Source: Hyphomicrobiales bacterium (lineage in GTDB: Bacteria; Pseudomonadota; Alphaproteobacteria; Rhizobiales; Beijerinckiaceae). From it: a stretch of 49,615 nt of DNA. Positions 1 through 9,052 of the stretch are shown one piece after another (within the stretch, counting starts at the first letter, position 1; each line of letters begins with the position of its first letter). The notes beneath the pieces are model-generated. The model was not told where the DNA came from. It made no database searches and was given only the letters and a program-made list of their open reading frames with translations. A program made the position numbers and the translations under genes. The stretch lies in the NCBI GenBank assembly GCA_947455455.1, contig CANGOE010000012.1, positions 1-49,615 on the forward strand, in the 5' to 3' direction.

Positions 1-2
1 AC

Positions 3-50
3 AAGCCTGTTTATCTTGTCGAAGTCAAAAACGGCAAGTGGACCAAATAG
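3..50 (+). CDS. C-terminal end of a LivK-type ABC substrate-binding protein (partial)
   Basis: Only the last 15 codons are in the window, ending in a TAG at 48-50. The readable tail is KPVYLVEVKNGKWTK, which resembles the end of periplasmic branched-chain amino acid (Leu/Ile/Val-type) binding proteins. It lies directly before livH, where livK is commonly found. The call rests mostly on this context, because too little of the protein is visible to judge ligand or family. Confidence 0.6.
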   Translation, partial: KPVYLVEVKNGKWTK

Positions 51-79
51 GCTGTCGTCGGACAGTAAGCATTCAACAG

Positions 80-107
80 ACGGGAGAGGGAATGATCCCT
101 CTCCCGT
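80..107 (+). terminator. Strong hairpin between the binding-protein gene and livH
   Basis: An 11-bp perfect stem (bases 80-90 with 97-107, core CGGGAGAGGG) closes a 6-base loop. Only three T residues follow, so it is more likely a partial terminator or an mRNA-stabilising hairpin than a full stop. This would let the binding protein be made in excess over the permease, a common arrangement in ABC operons. The regulatory role is inference. Confidence 0.6.
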
Positions 108-131
108 TTGATTGCAAGGAGAGCGAACATC

Positions 132-1070
132 ATGTTTGATCTAGCGGTGGTCAGCCAGATTTTGTGGACGTCCTTCGCCACATCCAGCTATTTTGTGTTG
201 TTCGCTGTGGCTTTCGCTTTGGTGCTGAAGGTCAATAAAGTGTTCAACTTCGCTCAGGCCGGCGTGATGACCTGCGGCTTTTATGCCGCCTATGTCGCCG
301 TGCGGATTTTGAACCTGCCGGGTTATGCCGGATTCATGGTGGGGATCGGCGGCGGTGTCGCCATGTCGTTCATTCTGGAATATTTCGGTTTTGCCGTCCT
401 GCGTCAGCGCAAGGCCTCGGCCATGTTTGTGTTCATTTTCACGCTGATCGTCTCGCAATTTATCGCCTATGCGGTGATGATGATATTCGGGACGTGGCCG
501 ACCACGATTTTTGCCTCGATGTTCTGGCCCGTGACCTTGGTCGGGGGCATTGCTGTGAGCGCATGGGATGTGCCCGCCATTGTCGCCACCCTGACCGTGC
601 TGGGCGGGCTTTGGGCCTTTTTGAAATATACGCGCAACGGCCAGTTCATGCTGGCGGTCGCCGACAATGCCGATCTGGCCGAGCTTTACGGCATCCAGAA
701 AGACCGCATCCTGATGCTGTCAATGCTGTTGGCCGGTGTGATCGTCTCGATCGGCATGTTCCTGTATGGTTCGCGCGCGCAGGTGCAGGCTTCGGCCGCA
801 ACCGAATTGATGTTGTTTGCCGTGGCCGCCACCATTCTGGGCGGGATCGGCAATATTTGGGGGGCGGCGATTGCCGCAGTTGTCCTGGGCGTGGTGCAGA
901 ACAGCTCGATCCTGTTCATCCCCTCGGCATGGCAGGGCTTTTTGCTGTTCGCCTTTCTGTTCTTCGCCATCGTGTTGTTCCCGAGTGGCTTCCGCCTGCC
1001 CGAACGGCGCAATACGCTCAAACGCACGGCCGTGGCTCCCCAGGCCCTGAGCGACGGAAAGGGGAACTGA
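132..1070 (+). CDS. livH: Branched-chain amino acid-type ABC transporter permease LivH
   Basis: This 312-residue polytopic inner-membrane protein is one of two permease subunits of a LIV/HAAT-family ABC importer. The sequence is almost entirely hydrophobic segments, with the typical glycine-rich stretch AATILGGIGNIWGAAIAA near residue 240. ATG 132 is chosen over an upstream in-frame TTG because AAGGAG sits 10 bases before it. It is followed after 3 bases by livM. The real substrate need not be an amino acid: LIV-type systems also carry amides, urea and aromatic acids, and the downstream enzymes suggest a specialised compound. Confidence 0.93.
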   Translation: MFDLAVVSQILWTSFATSSYFVLFAVAFALVLKVNKVFNFAQAGVMTCGFYAAYVAVRILNLPGYAGFMVGIGGGVAMSFILEYFGFAVLRQRKASAMFVFIFTLIVSQFIAYAVMMIFGTWPTTIFASMFWPVTLVGGIAVSAWDVPAIVATLTVLGGLWAFLKYTRNGQFMLAVADNADLAELYGIQKDRILMLSMLLAGVIVSIGMFLYGSRAQVQASAATELMLFAVAATILGGIGNIWGAAIAAVVLGVVQNSSILFIPSAWQGFLLFAFLFFAIVLFPSGFRLPERRNTLKRTAVAPQALSDGKGN

Positions 1071-1073
1071 ACC

Positions 1074-1985
1074 ATGGATTATGTGTACACAATCCTCATT
1101 CTGATCGGCCTGTTCGTGATTCTGGCCTCCAGCTTCGATCTGGTGATCGGCCATTGCGGGTTGATCTCGATTGCCCATCCGATTTTCTACGCGATCGGGG
1201 CCTATGTATCGGCGATGCTGTCCAAGCAGTCGGGCATGCCGGTGCCGCTGTCGATCCTGTGCGGCGGGGTCGGGGCTTTGCTGGCCTCCGCACTGGTGGC
1301 TGTGCCTGCACTCCGGGTCTCGGGGGATTATCTGCTGATCGCCAGCATCGGCTTCCAGCTGGGCCTGATCGAGCTGGCCAAACATTTCCACGAGATCGGC
1401 GGAGCGGGTGGCTTGACCAATATTCCCTCCTTCCTGATCAAGGATTTCGGCCGCGAGACCTATGTGGTGCTGGTGCTGGCTCTGGCGGTGGTGACGGTGC
1501 TGTTTATCCGCTGGCTGACCCAAGGGCCCTATGGCCGTATGATGACCGCGATGCGCGATGACGAGCTGGCCTTTTCGATGCTGGGCCGCAATGCCATCTG
1601 GATCAAGGTGGCGGTGTTTGCCATCGGCTCCGGCATTGCCGGTATCGCGGGTGGTCTATACGCCCATTATTTCCGCTTTCTCGAACCCGACCAGTTCGGC
1701 CTGTTGCAGTCCTCGGCGGTGCTGACCATGGTGGTGGTGGGCGGCATGCGCACGACCATGGGGCCGGTGATCGGCGCGATCGTGTTGCAGTTGATGCCGC
1801 AGATCATCACCTTCTTCAATCTGCCGCCCAGTATCTTGGGACCTTTGCAGGGCCTGCTGTTTACGGGGCTGGTGCTGTTTTTCATGTTCGTGCGTCCGCA
1901 GGGCCTGCTGGCGGCGGCGGATCTGTGGGTGGGGCACAAACCGCAAGGTGATGCCGGCCATTCTGGCAAGGAGGCCTGCTCATGA
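1074..1985 (+). CDS. livM: Branched-chain amino acid-type ABC transporter permease LivM
   Basis: The second membrane subunit of the LIV-type importer, 303 residues with about eight to ten membrane segments. The family pattern is visible in FDLVIGHCGLISIAHPIFYA near the N-terminus and in the GGMRTTMGPVIGA segment in the C-terminal half. It starts 3 bases after livH and its stop overlaps the livG start by 4 bases (ATGA), so translational coupling is likely. The protein ends shortly after the last membrane segment, without the fused ATPase domain seen in some LivM homologues. Confidence 0.93.
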   Translation: MDYVYTILILIGLFVILASSFDLVIGHCGLISIAHPIFYAIGAYVSAMLSKQSGMPVPLSILCGGVGALLASALVAVPALRVSGDYLLIASIGFQLGLIELAKHFHEIGGAGGLTNIPSFLIKDFGRETYVVLVLALAVVTVLFIRWLTQGPYGRMMTAMRDDELAFSMLGRNAIWIKVAVFAIGSGIAGIAGGLYAHYFRFLEPDQFGLLQSSAVLTMVVVGGMRTTMGPVIGAIVLQLMPQIITFFNLPPSILGPLQGLLFTGLVLFFMFVRPQGLLAAADLWVGHKPQGDAGHSGKEACS

Positions 1986-2740
1986 GTGCCACTCTGGAAA
2001 TTCGCGGTCTGTGCAAAAGTTTCGGCGGGATTGTGGTCGCCGATTCCATCGATCTCGATCTCGTGGCCGGTCGCGTGCTTGGCCTGATCGGTCCGAACGG
2101 GGCGGGCAAGACCTCCTTGTTCAATCTGGTCTGCGGCGTGGTCAAACCCGATGCGGGATTGGTCATGCTCGATGGCCAGTCCTTTGAAGGCTTGCCGACC
2201 TATCAGCGGGCGCGGATGGGGTTGGCCCGCACCTGGCAGAATTTGCGGCTGTTCCCCTCGCTCACCGTCATCGACAATCTGATGCTCGGCCCGCGCGCCT
2301 ATAGTGCGGATCGTCTGGTGGATGTGCTGTTCCGTCCCGCGCAAATCCGCGCGCATGAGGCGGAGGCGCGCGATCGCGCGCTCGATATTCTGGAACGCAC
2401 CGGCCTGTCACCGATTGCCCGGTCGCGGGTGCAGGATATTTCCTTCGGCCAGCAAAAGCTGGTGGGTGTGGCCCGTGCCCTGATGAATGATGCGCGCTGT
2501 CTGTTGCTCGATGAACCGATGGCAGGCGTCGAGGGCCAGACCTATGCGCTGATCCAGAAAGCGGTGCGCGATATTGCGGCCAGCGGTGTCGCCATTTGCG
2601 TGGTCGAGCACAACGTCGCCTTCATCCGCGACCTGTGTGACGAGGGCGTATTCATGTTTGCGGGCAAGGTGCTGGCGCGCGGCAGTGTCGAGCAGTTGAT
2701 TGCCGATCCGCACCTGACCGAACTCTATTTTGGGACTTGA
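1982..2740 (+). CDS. livG: Branched-chain amino acid-type ABC transporter ATPase LivG
   Basis: A cytoplasmic ATP-binding subunit of 252 residues, the normal LivG length. Walker A (GPNGAGKT) is at residues 37-44, the signature motif (ISFGQQK, a common variant of LSGGQ) at 153-159, Walker B (CLLLDEP) at 173-179 and the switch histidine at 210. The gene overlaps livM by 4 bases and is followed 3 bases later by livF. It pairs with LivF to power the LivHM permease. Confidence 0.95.
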   Translation: MSATLEIRGLCKSFGGIVVADSIDLDLVAGRVLGLIGPNGAGKTSLFNLVCGVVKPDAGLVMLDGQSFEGLPTYQRARMGLARTWQNLRLFPSLTVIDNLMLGPRAYSADRLVDVLFRPAQIRAHEAEARDRALDILERTGLSPIARSRVQDISFGQQKLVGVARALMNDARCLLLDEPMAGVEGQTYALIQKAVRDIAASGVAICVVEHNVAFIRDLCDEGVFMFAGKVLARGSVEQLIADPHLTELYFGT

Positions 2741-2743
2741 ACC

Positions 2744-3427
2744 ATGCTGGATATTGTCAACATCAGTGCCGGTTACGGGTCTCTGAACGCCATTCAGAAT
2801 ATTTCCCTGTCGATTCCCGACGGCTCCAAACTCGGTGTATTCGGGCATAACGGCGCGGGCAAAACCACGCTGATGCGGTGCATCATCGGCGCGCATGTGC
2901 CCTCGCAGGGCGAGGTGCGCTGGCACGGCGAAGCCCTGCCCAAAGGCGATGTGCCCGCCACCGTTAAAAAGGGCATTGCCTATGTGCCGCAAGGCCACAA
3001 TGTGTTTCCGACCCTGAGCGTCGAAAAAAACCTGCGTATTGCCGGTTCGCTGTTCGGCGAAGAATTTCTGGACGAGATCTACAAGCTGTTTCCCGTCCTG
3101 TTCGAGCGGCGCAGCCAGCGGGCGGGGTCGATGTCGGGTGGTGAACAGCAAATGCTGGCGCTCGGCATGGCCCTGATGACCCATCCCAAATGGCTGTTGC
3201 TCGACGAGCCGTCCACCGGCCTCGCACCGGTGATCGTGCGCAATGTGATGGATGGCTTGCGCGATGTGAACAAGCGGTTCGGAACCGGCATCATCGTGGT
3301 CGAGCAGAATGTGCCGGCCACCCTGAAGCTGGTTGATCATGCCATTATCATCAAATCCGGTCAGATCGTGTTCAACGGCACCACTGCTGAACTCAATGAC
3401 AAGAAGGATTTGTGGGAATGGTTTTAA
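2744..3427 (+). CDS. livF: Branched-chain amino acid-type ABC transporter ATPase LivF
   Basis: The second ATPase of the importer, 227 residues. Walker A (GHNGAGKT) is at residues 34-41, the signature (MSGGEQQ) at 130-136 and Walker B (WLLLDEP) at 150-156. The family-typical STGLAP follows Walker B. Its last ten bases overlap the start of the first MmgE/PrpD gene, which ties the transporter to the catabolic genes in one transcript. Confidence 0.95.
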   Translation: MLDIVNISAGYGSLNAIQNISLSIPDGSKLGVFGHNGAGKTTLMRCIIGAHVPSQGEVRWHGEALPKGDVPATVKKGIAYVPQGHNVFPTLSVEKNLRIAGSLFGEEFLDEIYKLFPVLFERRSQRAGSMSGGEQQMLALGMALMTHPKWLLLDEPSTGLAPVIVRNVMDGLRDVNKRFGTGIIVVEQNVPATLKLVDHAIIIKSGQIVFNGTTAELNDKKDLWEWF

Positions 3428-4839
3428 ACGCCTCGCCCTCCGAAGTCTCCGATTTGCGTGCGCGTTCGGCGCTTGCGCTCCAGTCCTTGTGCGATTGGGC
3501 CGTGACGGCGTCAGCAACGCCTTTGCCGCAAGATATCCGGTCGCGTGCCGCGCTTGTCCTGCTGGATGATCTGGGTGCGATGGTCGCCGCCTCGCAAGAG
3601 CCGGAAGTGACAGCAACCCGCCAGCGTGCAACTGCCAAATCACGGATGCAGGAGGCCACGGTATTCGGTCCGCAAGCCGTGCGGCTTGACCGTCTGCAGG
3701 CGGCAACGGCCAACGGCATGGCGGCGGCGTGGTGCGAGTTGGATGAGGGCTATCGCCTCGCCCCCTGCCATGCGGGAGCCTATGTTCTGCCGACCCTGCT
3801 GGCCGAGGCCGAGGCGCTCGATCTGACCAGCGAACAGGTGTTGCACCTGCTGGCCATCGGCTACGAGGTGACCGCCCGCTTTGCCCGTGCCTTTCCGTTC
3901 CCGGCCATGACCGTGCATCCGCATGCGGCTTTTGCCACGGTGGGCGCAACGGTAGCCAGTGCGCTGGCGCAAGGGCTGGATGGCCCGACCTTCTTGCGGG
4001 CACTGACAGGGGCCTGCAGTATGAGCTTTGCCGGACCCTATCGCCATGCGGTCGACGGTGCGCTGGTGCGCAATGCGTGGACTGCGGCCAGCCCGTCGAT
4101 TGCCGCTTTGTCGGTCGAATGGGCGCAGGACGGGATCGGCGGCATTGCCGAAACCCCTTATGATGTGTTCAGCACCTGTTTCCATACCGCTTGCGATCCC
4201 GACCAGTTGAGCGCGGGTTTGGGCGAGGTTTGGGCGATCAATGACGGCTATCACAAAGTGTTTGCCTGTTGCCAATATGCCCATGCCATGCTGGAAGCCT
4301 CGCTGTCCCTGCATGAGCAATTGGGCGCTTCGGCACGCGGTGCGATTGCCGCAATCGAGATCGAAACCCATCCGCGCGGCCTGACCCTGACCGGCACGAA
4401 GCCAGACAATGTGTTGGCCGCGCAATTCTCGATGCCCCACGCCGCCGCCGCTGTTGCGGTGTTGGCGACAGGCGGGCAGGCGGCTTTTTCGGCCGCCTCG
4501 CTGGCGCGTCAGGATATCGCCGCTTTGCGCGAACATGTGACCCTGAAGCCCTATGAGCCGCTGGCCCCTTGGCCCAATGACAGGCCGAGCCGCGTGACCT
4601 GGATCATGGCGGACGGTGCGCGCCATACAGCCGAAAAGATCAATGCGCGTGGCGGGGCAGACCAGCCGTTCGACGAGGCCACCTTGCTTGGCAAACTCGC
4701 GGAAAATACCGCGGGCGTGTTCCCTGCGATGGCGGGTGTCTTGACGGCTTTGTTGCATCGCCAGCAGGGCGTTGATCGATTGTCATGGCGGGATTGTGTC
4801 GGGCGGATGACCGCTTCCGAAGCTGGAGTGAGTGTTTGA
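3418..4839 (+). CDS. MmgE/PrpD family protein (first copy)
   Basis: A 473-residue protein of the MmgE/PrpD fold. The family includes 2-methylcitrate dehydratase, cis-aconitate decarboxylase and iminodisuccinate epimerase, all acting on small polycarboxylates. The N-terminal pattern LVLLDDLGAMVAAS and the helical core containing LAIGYEVTARFARA support the family; no motif lets me choose a reaction. ATG 3418 is preferred over GTG 3412 because AAGGA lies about ten bases upstream. It overlaps livF by 10 bases and ends one base before the flavoprotein start. It differs clearly in sequence from the second MmgE/PrpD copy at 6208, so the two are unlikely to be redundant. Confidence 0.85.
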   Translation: MVLNASPSEVSDLRARSALALQSLCDWAVTASATPLPQDIRSRAALVLLDDLGAMVAASQEPEVTATRQRATAKSRMQEATVFGPQAVRLDRLQAATANGMAAAWCELDEGYRLAPCHAGAYVLPTLLAEAEALDLTSEQVLHLLAIGYEVTARFARAFPFPAMTVHPHAAFATVGATVASALAQGLDGPTFLRALTGACSMSFAGPYRHAVDGALVRNAWTAASPSIAALSVEWAQDGIGGIAETPYDVFSTCFHTACDPDQLSAGLGEVWAINDGYHKVFACCQYAHAMLEASLSLHEQLGASARGAIAAIEIETHPRGLTLTGTKPDNVLAAQFSMPHAAAAVAVLATGGQAAFSAASLARQDIAALREHVTLKPYEPLAPWPNDRPSRVTWIMADGARHTAEKINARGGADQPFDEATLLGKLAENTAGVFPAMAGVLTALLHRQQGVDRLSWRDCVGRMTASEAGVSV

Positions 4840-4840
4840 T

Positions 4841-6211
4841 ATGACCTTTGATGTCGATGTGCTGGTGGTGGGTGCTGGAGCGTGCGGTCTGGCGGCCGCC
4901 ATTGCGGCGCATGATGCGGGAGCCTCTGTCGCCATTGTTGAAAAGCTCGACCGGCCGGGCGGCAATTCCTCGCTGTCGACCGGCTCGGTGCCGGCGGCCA
5001 ATTCGCGCTTCCAGCGTGAAGCCGGAATCATCGATGATCCTGCCACCATGGTGCGCGACCTGATGGGGATCGCCAAGGAAACCGACGATCTCGCCCTTGT
5101 CAAACGGATGGCCGAAGTCTCGGCTGAAACGGTGGAATGGCTGATCGATACGGTCGAAGCCCGCATGGTGCTGATTACCGCCTATAAACATATCGGCCAC
5201 TCGATCCAGCGTCTGCATGCACCGGTATCGCGGCGCGGGCAGGATCTGGTCGACGATTTCCTCAAAGCCGTCGAGAAGCGCGATATTCCGATTGCGGTCG
5301 GCAACGGGGTCGAGGATTTGCTGGTGGAAAACGGCGCTGTGGTCGGGGCGCGGATCCATTCGACCGAAGGCACATCGGATGTGCGCGCCAGAAAAACCAT
5401 TCTGGCCGTCAACGGCTTTGCGGCCGATCCCGAACTGGTCAAACAGCATTGTCCCGAAATTGCCGGTGCGCAATATTTCGGCGCTCGCGGCTCGCACGGT
5501 GATGCGGTCAAATGGGGTCGCAAGGTCGGGGCGGCACTGGCCAATATGGGAGCCTATCAAGGCTATGCCGCGGTGGCCTATCCGCATGGCAGTTTGCTGT
5601 CATGGACGACGATTGAAAAAGGCGGTGTGCTGTTGGGCCAGAATGGCCAACGGTTCGGCGATGAAAGTCTGGGCTATTCCGGCTATGCGCGGGTGGTGCT
5701 GGAACAGGGCGAATTTGCCTATGCCCTTTTCGACCAGACGATTTTCGAGGTGGCCGCGCTCGAAGAAGAATTCATGGAACTGGTCAATTATGGCGGGGTG
5801 AAGAAGGCAGACGATCTGGCAACGCTTGCCGGCTTTTTCGATCTCGATCCGCAGGCTGTCAGCACCGAAATTGCAACCTATAACGAAGCCGCCGAGGGCC
5901 AACAGCCCGATCGGTTCGGGCGCACCAATTTCGGTCTGGCCGCGCTTAAAGCGCCCTATTATATCTGCCGTGTGGTGCCCGGCCTGTTTCATACGCAGGG
6001 CGGCCTGAAAGTGGATGGCCATGCGCGGGTGCTTGACCAGCAGGGCCAGCCCATTCCCAATCTGTTCGCAGGCGGCGGGGCCGCCGCCGGGATTTCCGGC
6101 AAAGCGGGCGCTTTGGGCTATGCCTCCGGCAATGGTTTGCTGACAGCGATTGCGCTGGGCCGTCTGGCTGGCCGGACTGCCGCCCAAGACATCGGGCAGG
6201 CACGCGGATGA
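4841..6211 (+). CDS. FAD-dependent oxidoreductase, fumarate reductase / tricarballylate dehydrogenase-like
   Basis: A 456-residue flavoprotein. The Rossmann dinucleotide motif GAGACG is at residues 11-16, with the ribose-binding Glu at 34 and PGGNSS at 39-44. The C-terminal FAD-closing region contains HTQGGLKVD and the segment GYASGNGLLTAIALGRLAG. This architecture is that of the FAD_binding_2 family (fumarate reductase flavoprotein, tricarballylate dehydrogenase, 3-ketosteroid dehydrogenase). There is no N-terminal FMN or haem domain. It lies between two MmgE/PrpD genes, with its start one base after the first and a 4-base overlap with the second, which fits desaturation or reduction of a carboxylic acid next to a hydration or isomerisation step. 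ATG 4841 is chosen over GTG 4832, which would sit too close to the GGAG at 4825-4828. Confidence 0.85.
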   Translation: MTFDVDVLVVGAGACGLAAAIAAHDAGASVAIVEKLDRPGGNSSLSTGSVPAANSRFQREAGIIDDPATMVRDLMGIAKETDDLALVKRMAEVSAETVEWLIDTVEARMVLITAYKHIGHSIQRLHAPVSRRGQDLVDDFLKAVEKRDIPIAVGNGVEDLLVENGAVVGARIHSTEGTSDVRARKTILAVNGFAADPELVKQHCPEIAGAQYFGARGSHGDAVKWGRKVGAALANMGAYQGYAAVAYPHGSLLSWTTIEKGGVLLGQNGQRFGDESLGYSGYARVVLEQGEFAYALFDQTIFEVAALEEEFMELVNYGGVKKADDLATLAGFFDLDPQAVSTEIATYNEAAEGQQPDRFGRTNFGLAALKAPYYICRVVPGLFHTQGGLKVDGHARVLDQQGQPIPNLFAGGGAAAGISGKAGALGYASGNGLLTAIALGRLAGRTAAQDIGQARG

Positions 6212-7602
6212 CCGCGGACACCCGCCATTTGGCCCGTCAGCTCGTCCAGCGCTGGATGGCTCTTGATCCGGCGCTTGTGCCGCAGGATGTCCGTGATTTT
6301 GCCGCCCTGCATTGTCTGGATGCACTGGGGGTGGGCATTGCCGCATCCTCGCTGGAGCAGGGACAGCCCTATGCCCGCTATACCCGTCAGGCGGCTTCGG
6401 GTCCGGTGTCTACGCTGAACGGGATCAAAGCCCTTGATGCGTCCGATGCCGCATTGGTCAATGGCGGGCTGATCCATTCGCTGGAATATGACGACACCCA
6501 CACGGAGTCGATCGTGCATGGCAGTGCGGTGTTGCTTCCTGCCGCTTTGGCTGTGGCCCAAGCGGCTGGTGCAAAGCCTGCGGCGATGCTGGCCGCCTAT
6601 ATCAAAGGCTATGAATGTCTGATCCGGATCGGACTTGCGGCTCAAGGCGGTTTCCAGCGCCACGGCTTCCAGATCACCTCGGTCGCAGGCACTATGATCA
6701 CCGCTCTGATGGCTTGCGATCTGATGGGAGCGGACGAGGACCAGTGCGTCGATGCGATGGGCATTGCGCTCAGCCAGTCTTCCGGCGTGTTCGAATTTCT
6801 CAGCAATGGATCTTCGGTCAAATCCATGCATCCGGGTTGGTCGGCCCATGCGGGTGTGGTGGCGTCCCGTTTGGCGATGGCCGGCTTGCAGGGTCCGCAA
6901 ACCAGCCTTGAGGGACAGCGCGGCCTGTTCATGGCCTTTGCGCGTGACCCTGATGCCGCACGCCGCTTGCAGGGTCATCTGGCCGATTTCGGCACCCAAT
7001 GGCATTTGCGCGATGTCGCTTTCAAACTGGTACCGAGTTGCCATTATCTCCACTCCTTCGTCGAAGCGGCGGGCGAGTTGGCAGGGCAGATCGGTGATGC
7101 CGGGCAGATCGAGCGCATCCACCTCAAAATCGCCGAAGGGGCCGCCCCGATCGTCTGCGAACCGTGGGAGAGCAAACAGCGGCCCGCAACCGGCCATGCC
7201 ATCCGCTGGAGCCTGCCGGTCATCACGGCCGCCCGCTTTGTCGAAGGCAAGGTGGATCTTGATACATTTGCGCAGAGCCCAAGCCAGAGCGTGCTGGATC
7301 TGGCCGCCCGCACCACATGGGAGCCGATGCAACCCAACCGCTTCCCGCGATTTTTCGAAGCCGATGTGCAATGCGTGCTCAAGGATGGCCGTGTGCTGAG
7401 CGTCGCCAAAGACGATGTGCTGGGCAATGCCAGCCGTCCGGTGAGCCTGCAAAAGGTGCTCGATAAATTCGAGGCCAATGCCGCCCGCAGTCTTGCGCCG
7501 GTGATGATCGAACGCCTCACCGGTTTCTGGTTGCAGATCGACACCCAATCCGATTTCGCCCTGTTGGCCGACAGCCTGATGGCCCCCCGCTTGACCCCCT
7601 GA
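6208..7602 (+). CDS. MmgE/PrpD family protein (second copy)
   Basis: A 464-residue member of the MmgE/PrpD family. It is the more typical of the two copies: CLDALGVGIA near residue 35, then NGGLIHSLEYDDTH and HGSAVLLPAALAVA match the conserved active-site helices of family dehydratases and epimerases. The start overlaps the flavoprotein stop by 4 bases. It is followed 19 bases later by the amidohydrolase. A role as dehydratase, isomerase or decarboxylase on a polycarboxylate is inferred from the family; the substrate is unknown. Confidence 0.88.
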   Translation: MTADTRHLARQLVQRWMALDPALVPQDVRDFAALHCLDALGVGIAASSLEQGQPYARYTRQAASGPVSTLNGIKALDASDAALVNGGLIHSLEYDDTHTESIVHGSAVLLPAALAVAQAAGAKPAAMLAAYIKGYECLIRIGLAAQGGFQRHGFQITSVAGTMITALMACDLMGADEDQCVDAMGIALSQSSGVFEFLSNGSSVKSMHPGWSAHAGVVASRLAMAGLQGPQTSLEGQRGLFMAFARDPDAARRLQGHLADFGTQWHLRDVAFKLVPSCHYLHSFVEAAGELAGQIGDAGQIERIHLKIAEGAAPIVCEPWESKQRPATGHAIRWSLPVITAARFVEGKVDLDTFAQSPSQSVLDLAARTTWEPMQPNRFPRFFEADVQCVLKDGRVLSVAKDDVLGNASRPVSLQKVLDKFEANAARSLAPVMIERLTGFWLQIDTQSDFALLADSLMAPRLTP

Positions 7603-7621
7603 TTTTGAAACACGGTGATCC

Positions 7622-9034
7622 ATGTCCGACCAGCAAACAGTCAAATGCTTCAGCAATGCGCAAGTGGTCACGGCCGATCGGGGATTGATCTCGGCCGATG
7701 TCATCACCCAAGGCGGCAAGATTATCGGGTTGGGCCGCTATGAGGCGCAAACGCATAACCCGGCAGGCGCGCGCGTCGAGCAGATCGATCTGACAGGTCT
7801 GGTCATCATGCCCGGTGTGATCGATCCGCATTTGCATCTGGGTCACGGCAAGGACATTGCCCGCCCGCGTGTGGCGCAGGATGCGGCCACAGAATCGGCG
7901 GCCGCCGCTGTCGGCGGGATCACGACCTTCATTCCCTATCTGATGAGCACCGAGCCGTTCGAGACCCAGTTCGACGAGGTCCGCGCGGTCACTGAGGCGG
8001 GAAGCCGGATCGATTTCGGTTACCATTTCATCATTTCCACCGAGGCCCAACTGGCCGGTGTGCCGCATTATGCACGCGAGCACGGCGTGACCTCGTTCAA
8101 GATTTTCATGAACAATCGCGGCGGCGAAGGGGCGCGGTTGGGCTTGCCCGATATTGATGACGGCTATCTGTTCCGGCTCTGCGAGGCCGCCGCGGCCCAT
8201 GGCGGGGTGGTTTGCCCGCATCCCGAAACCATCGAAATTGCCTGGGTGTTGCGCGAGCGGTTGAAGCAGAGCGATCCCGAAGGCAAAGGCGGATTGGCGA
8301 CATGGAATGCCTCGCGCCCCGACTTTGTCGAAGCCGATGCCGTGCAACGCGCCGCCTATCTCGGCAAGGTCACCGGAGCCCCTGTCTACATCGTCCATAC
8401 CTCCTCGCAAGCCGCCCTTGAAGCGGCCCTGATGCAGAGGCGGGCGGGCAGTCGGGTGACGATTGAAACCTGCCCGCATTATCTGACGCATGACGAAAGC
8501 TGGTCGGGCGGCGTGGTGGGCAAGATCAACCCGCCCTTGCGTGCCGCCAGCGACCGTGAGGCGCTCTGGCAGGCGATTGCCGATGGCCATGTCGACACCA
8601 TCGGCACCGACCATGTCCATCGGGATATCAGTTCCAAATCGGCCTCGGTGTGGGATGCATCGCCCGGCTGTCCGGGGCTGGAGACGCTGTTGCCGGTGAT
8701 GCTGAGCGAGGGCCATGCCCGACGCGGCCTGCCGCTCGAACGGATCGCGCAACTGACCGCGACCAATGTGGCCAAGGCCTTCGGCCTGTCCGACCGCAAG
8801 GGCCGGATCGCCGTGGGGATGGATGCCGATTTTGCCATCATCGACCCGAAGGCCCAATGGATCCTTGACAAGACGCATCTCAAAAGTTCGGCGGGCTATT
8901 CCATCTATGAGGGCCACAAGCTGACAGGCCGTGTGATCCATACCGTGTTGCGCGGAACCATGATCATGCGTGATTTGCATCTTGATGATCAGGCCATCGG
9001 CGGTGGTCGCTATCTGCACCGCTTGCCCGTCTAA
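7622..9034 (+). CDS. Hydantoinase/dihydroorotase-like cyclic amidohydrolase
   Basis: A 470-residue TIM-barrel metal hydrolase of the family of D-hydantoinase, dihydropyrimidinase, allantoinase and dihydroorotase. These enzymes open cyclic amide or imide rings. The binuclear metal set is visible: H70 and H72 (in PGVIDPHLHLG), a lysine at 160 in SFKIFMN that is the expected carbamylated ligand, H200, H259 (YIVHTSS) and D330 (GTDH). All ligands are present, so an active enzyme is likely. It is the strongest clue that the operon substrate contains, or is turned into, a cyclic amide. Dihydroorotase of pyrimidine synthesis is less likely because of the catabolic neighbours. Confidence 0.87.
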   Translation: MSDQQTVKCFSNAQVVTADRGLISADVITQGGKIIGLGRYEAQTHNPAGARVEQIDLTGLVIMPGVIDPHLHLGHGKDIARPRVAQDAATESAAAAVGGITTFIPYLMSTEPFETQFDEVRAVTEAGSRIDFGYHFIISTEAQLAGVPHYAREHGVTSFKIFMNNRGGEGARLGLPDIDDGYLFRLCEAAAAHGGVVCPHPETIEIAWVLRERLKQSDPEGKGGLATWNASRPDFVEADAVQRAAYLGKVTGAPVYIVHTSSQAALEAALMQRRAGSRVTIETCPHYLTHDESWSGGVVGKINPPLRAASDREALWQAIADGHVDTIGTDHVHRDISSKSASVWDASPGCPGLETLLPVMLSEGHARRGLPLERIAQLTATNVAKAFGLSDRKGRIAVGMDADFAIIDPKAQWILDKTHLKSSAGYSIYEGHKLTGRVIHTVLRGTMIMRDLHLDDQAIGGGRYLHRLPV

Positions 9035-9052
9035 ACCGGAAAGGAGATCGCG

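Noticed and set aside
494-1561. Long out-of-frame plus-strand reading within livH and livM
   Set aside because: It overlaps two clear family members in another frame and has Arg/Gly-rich shadow composition.
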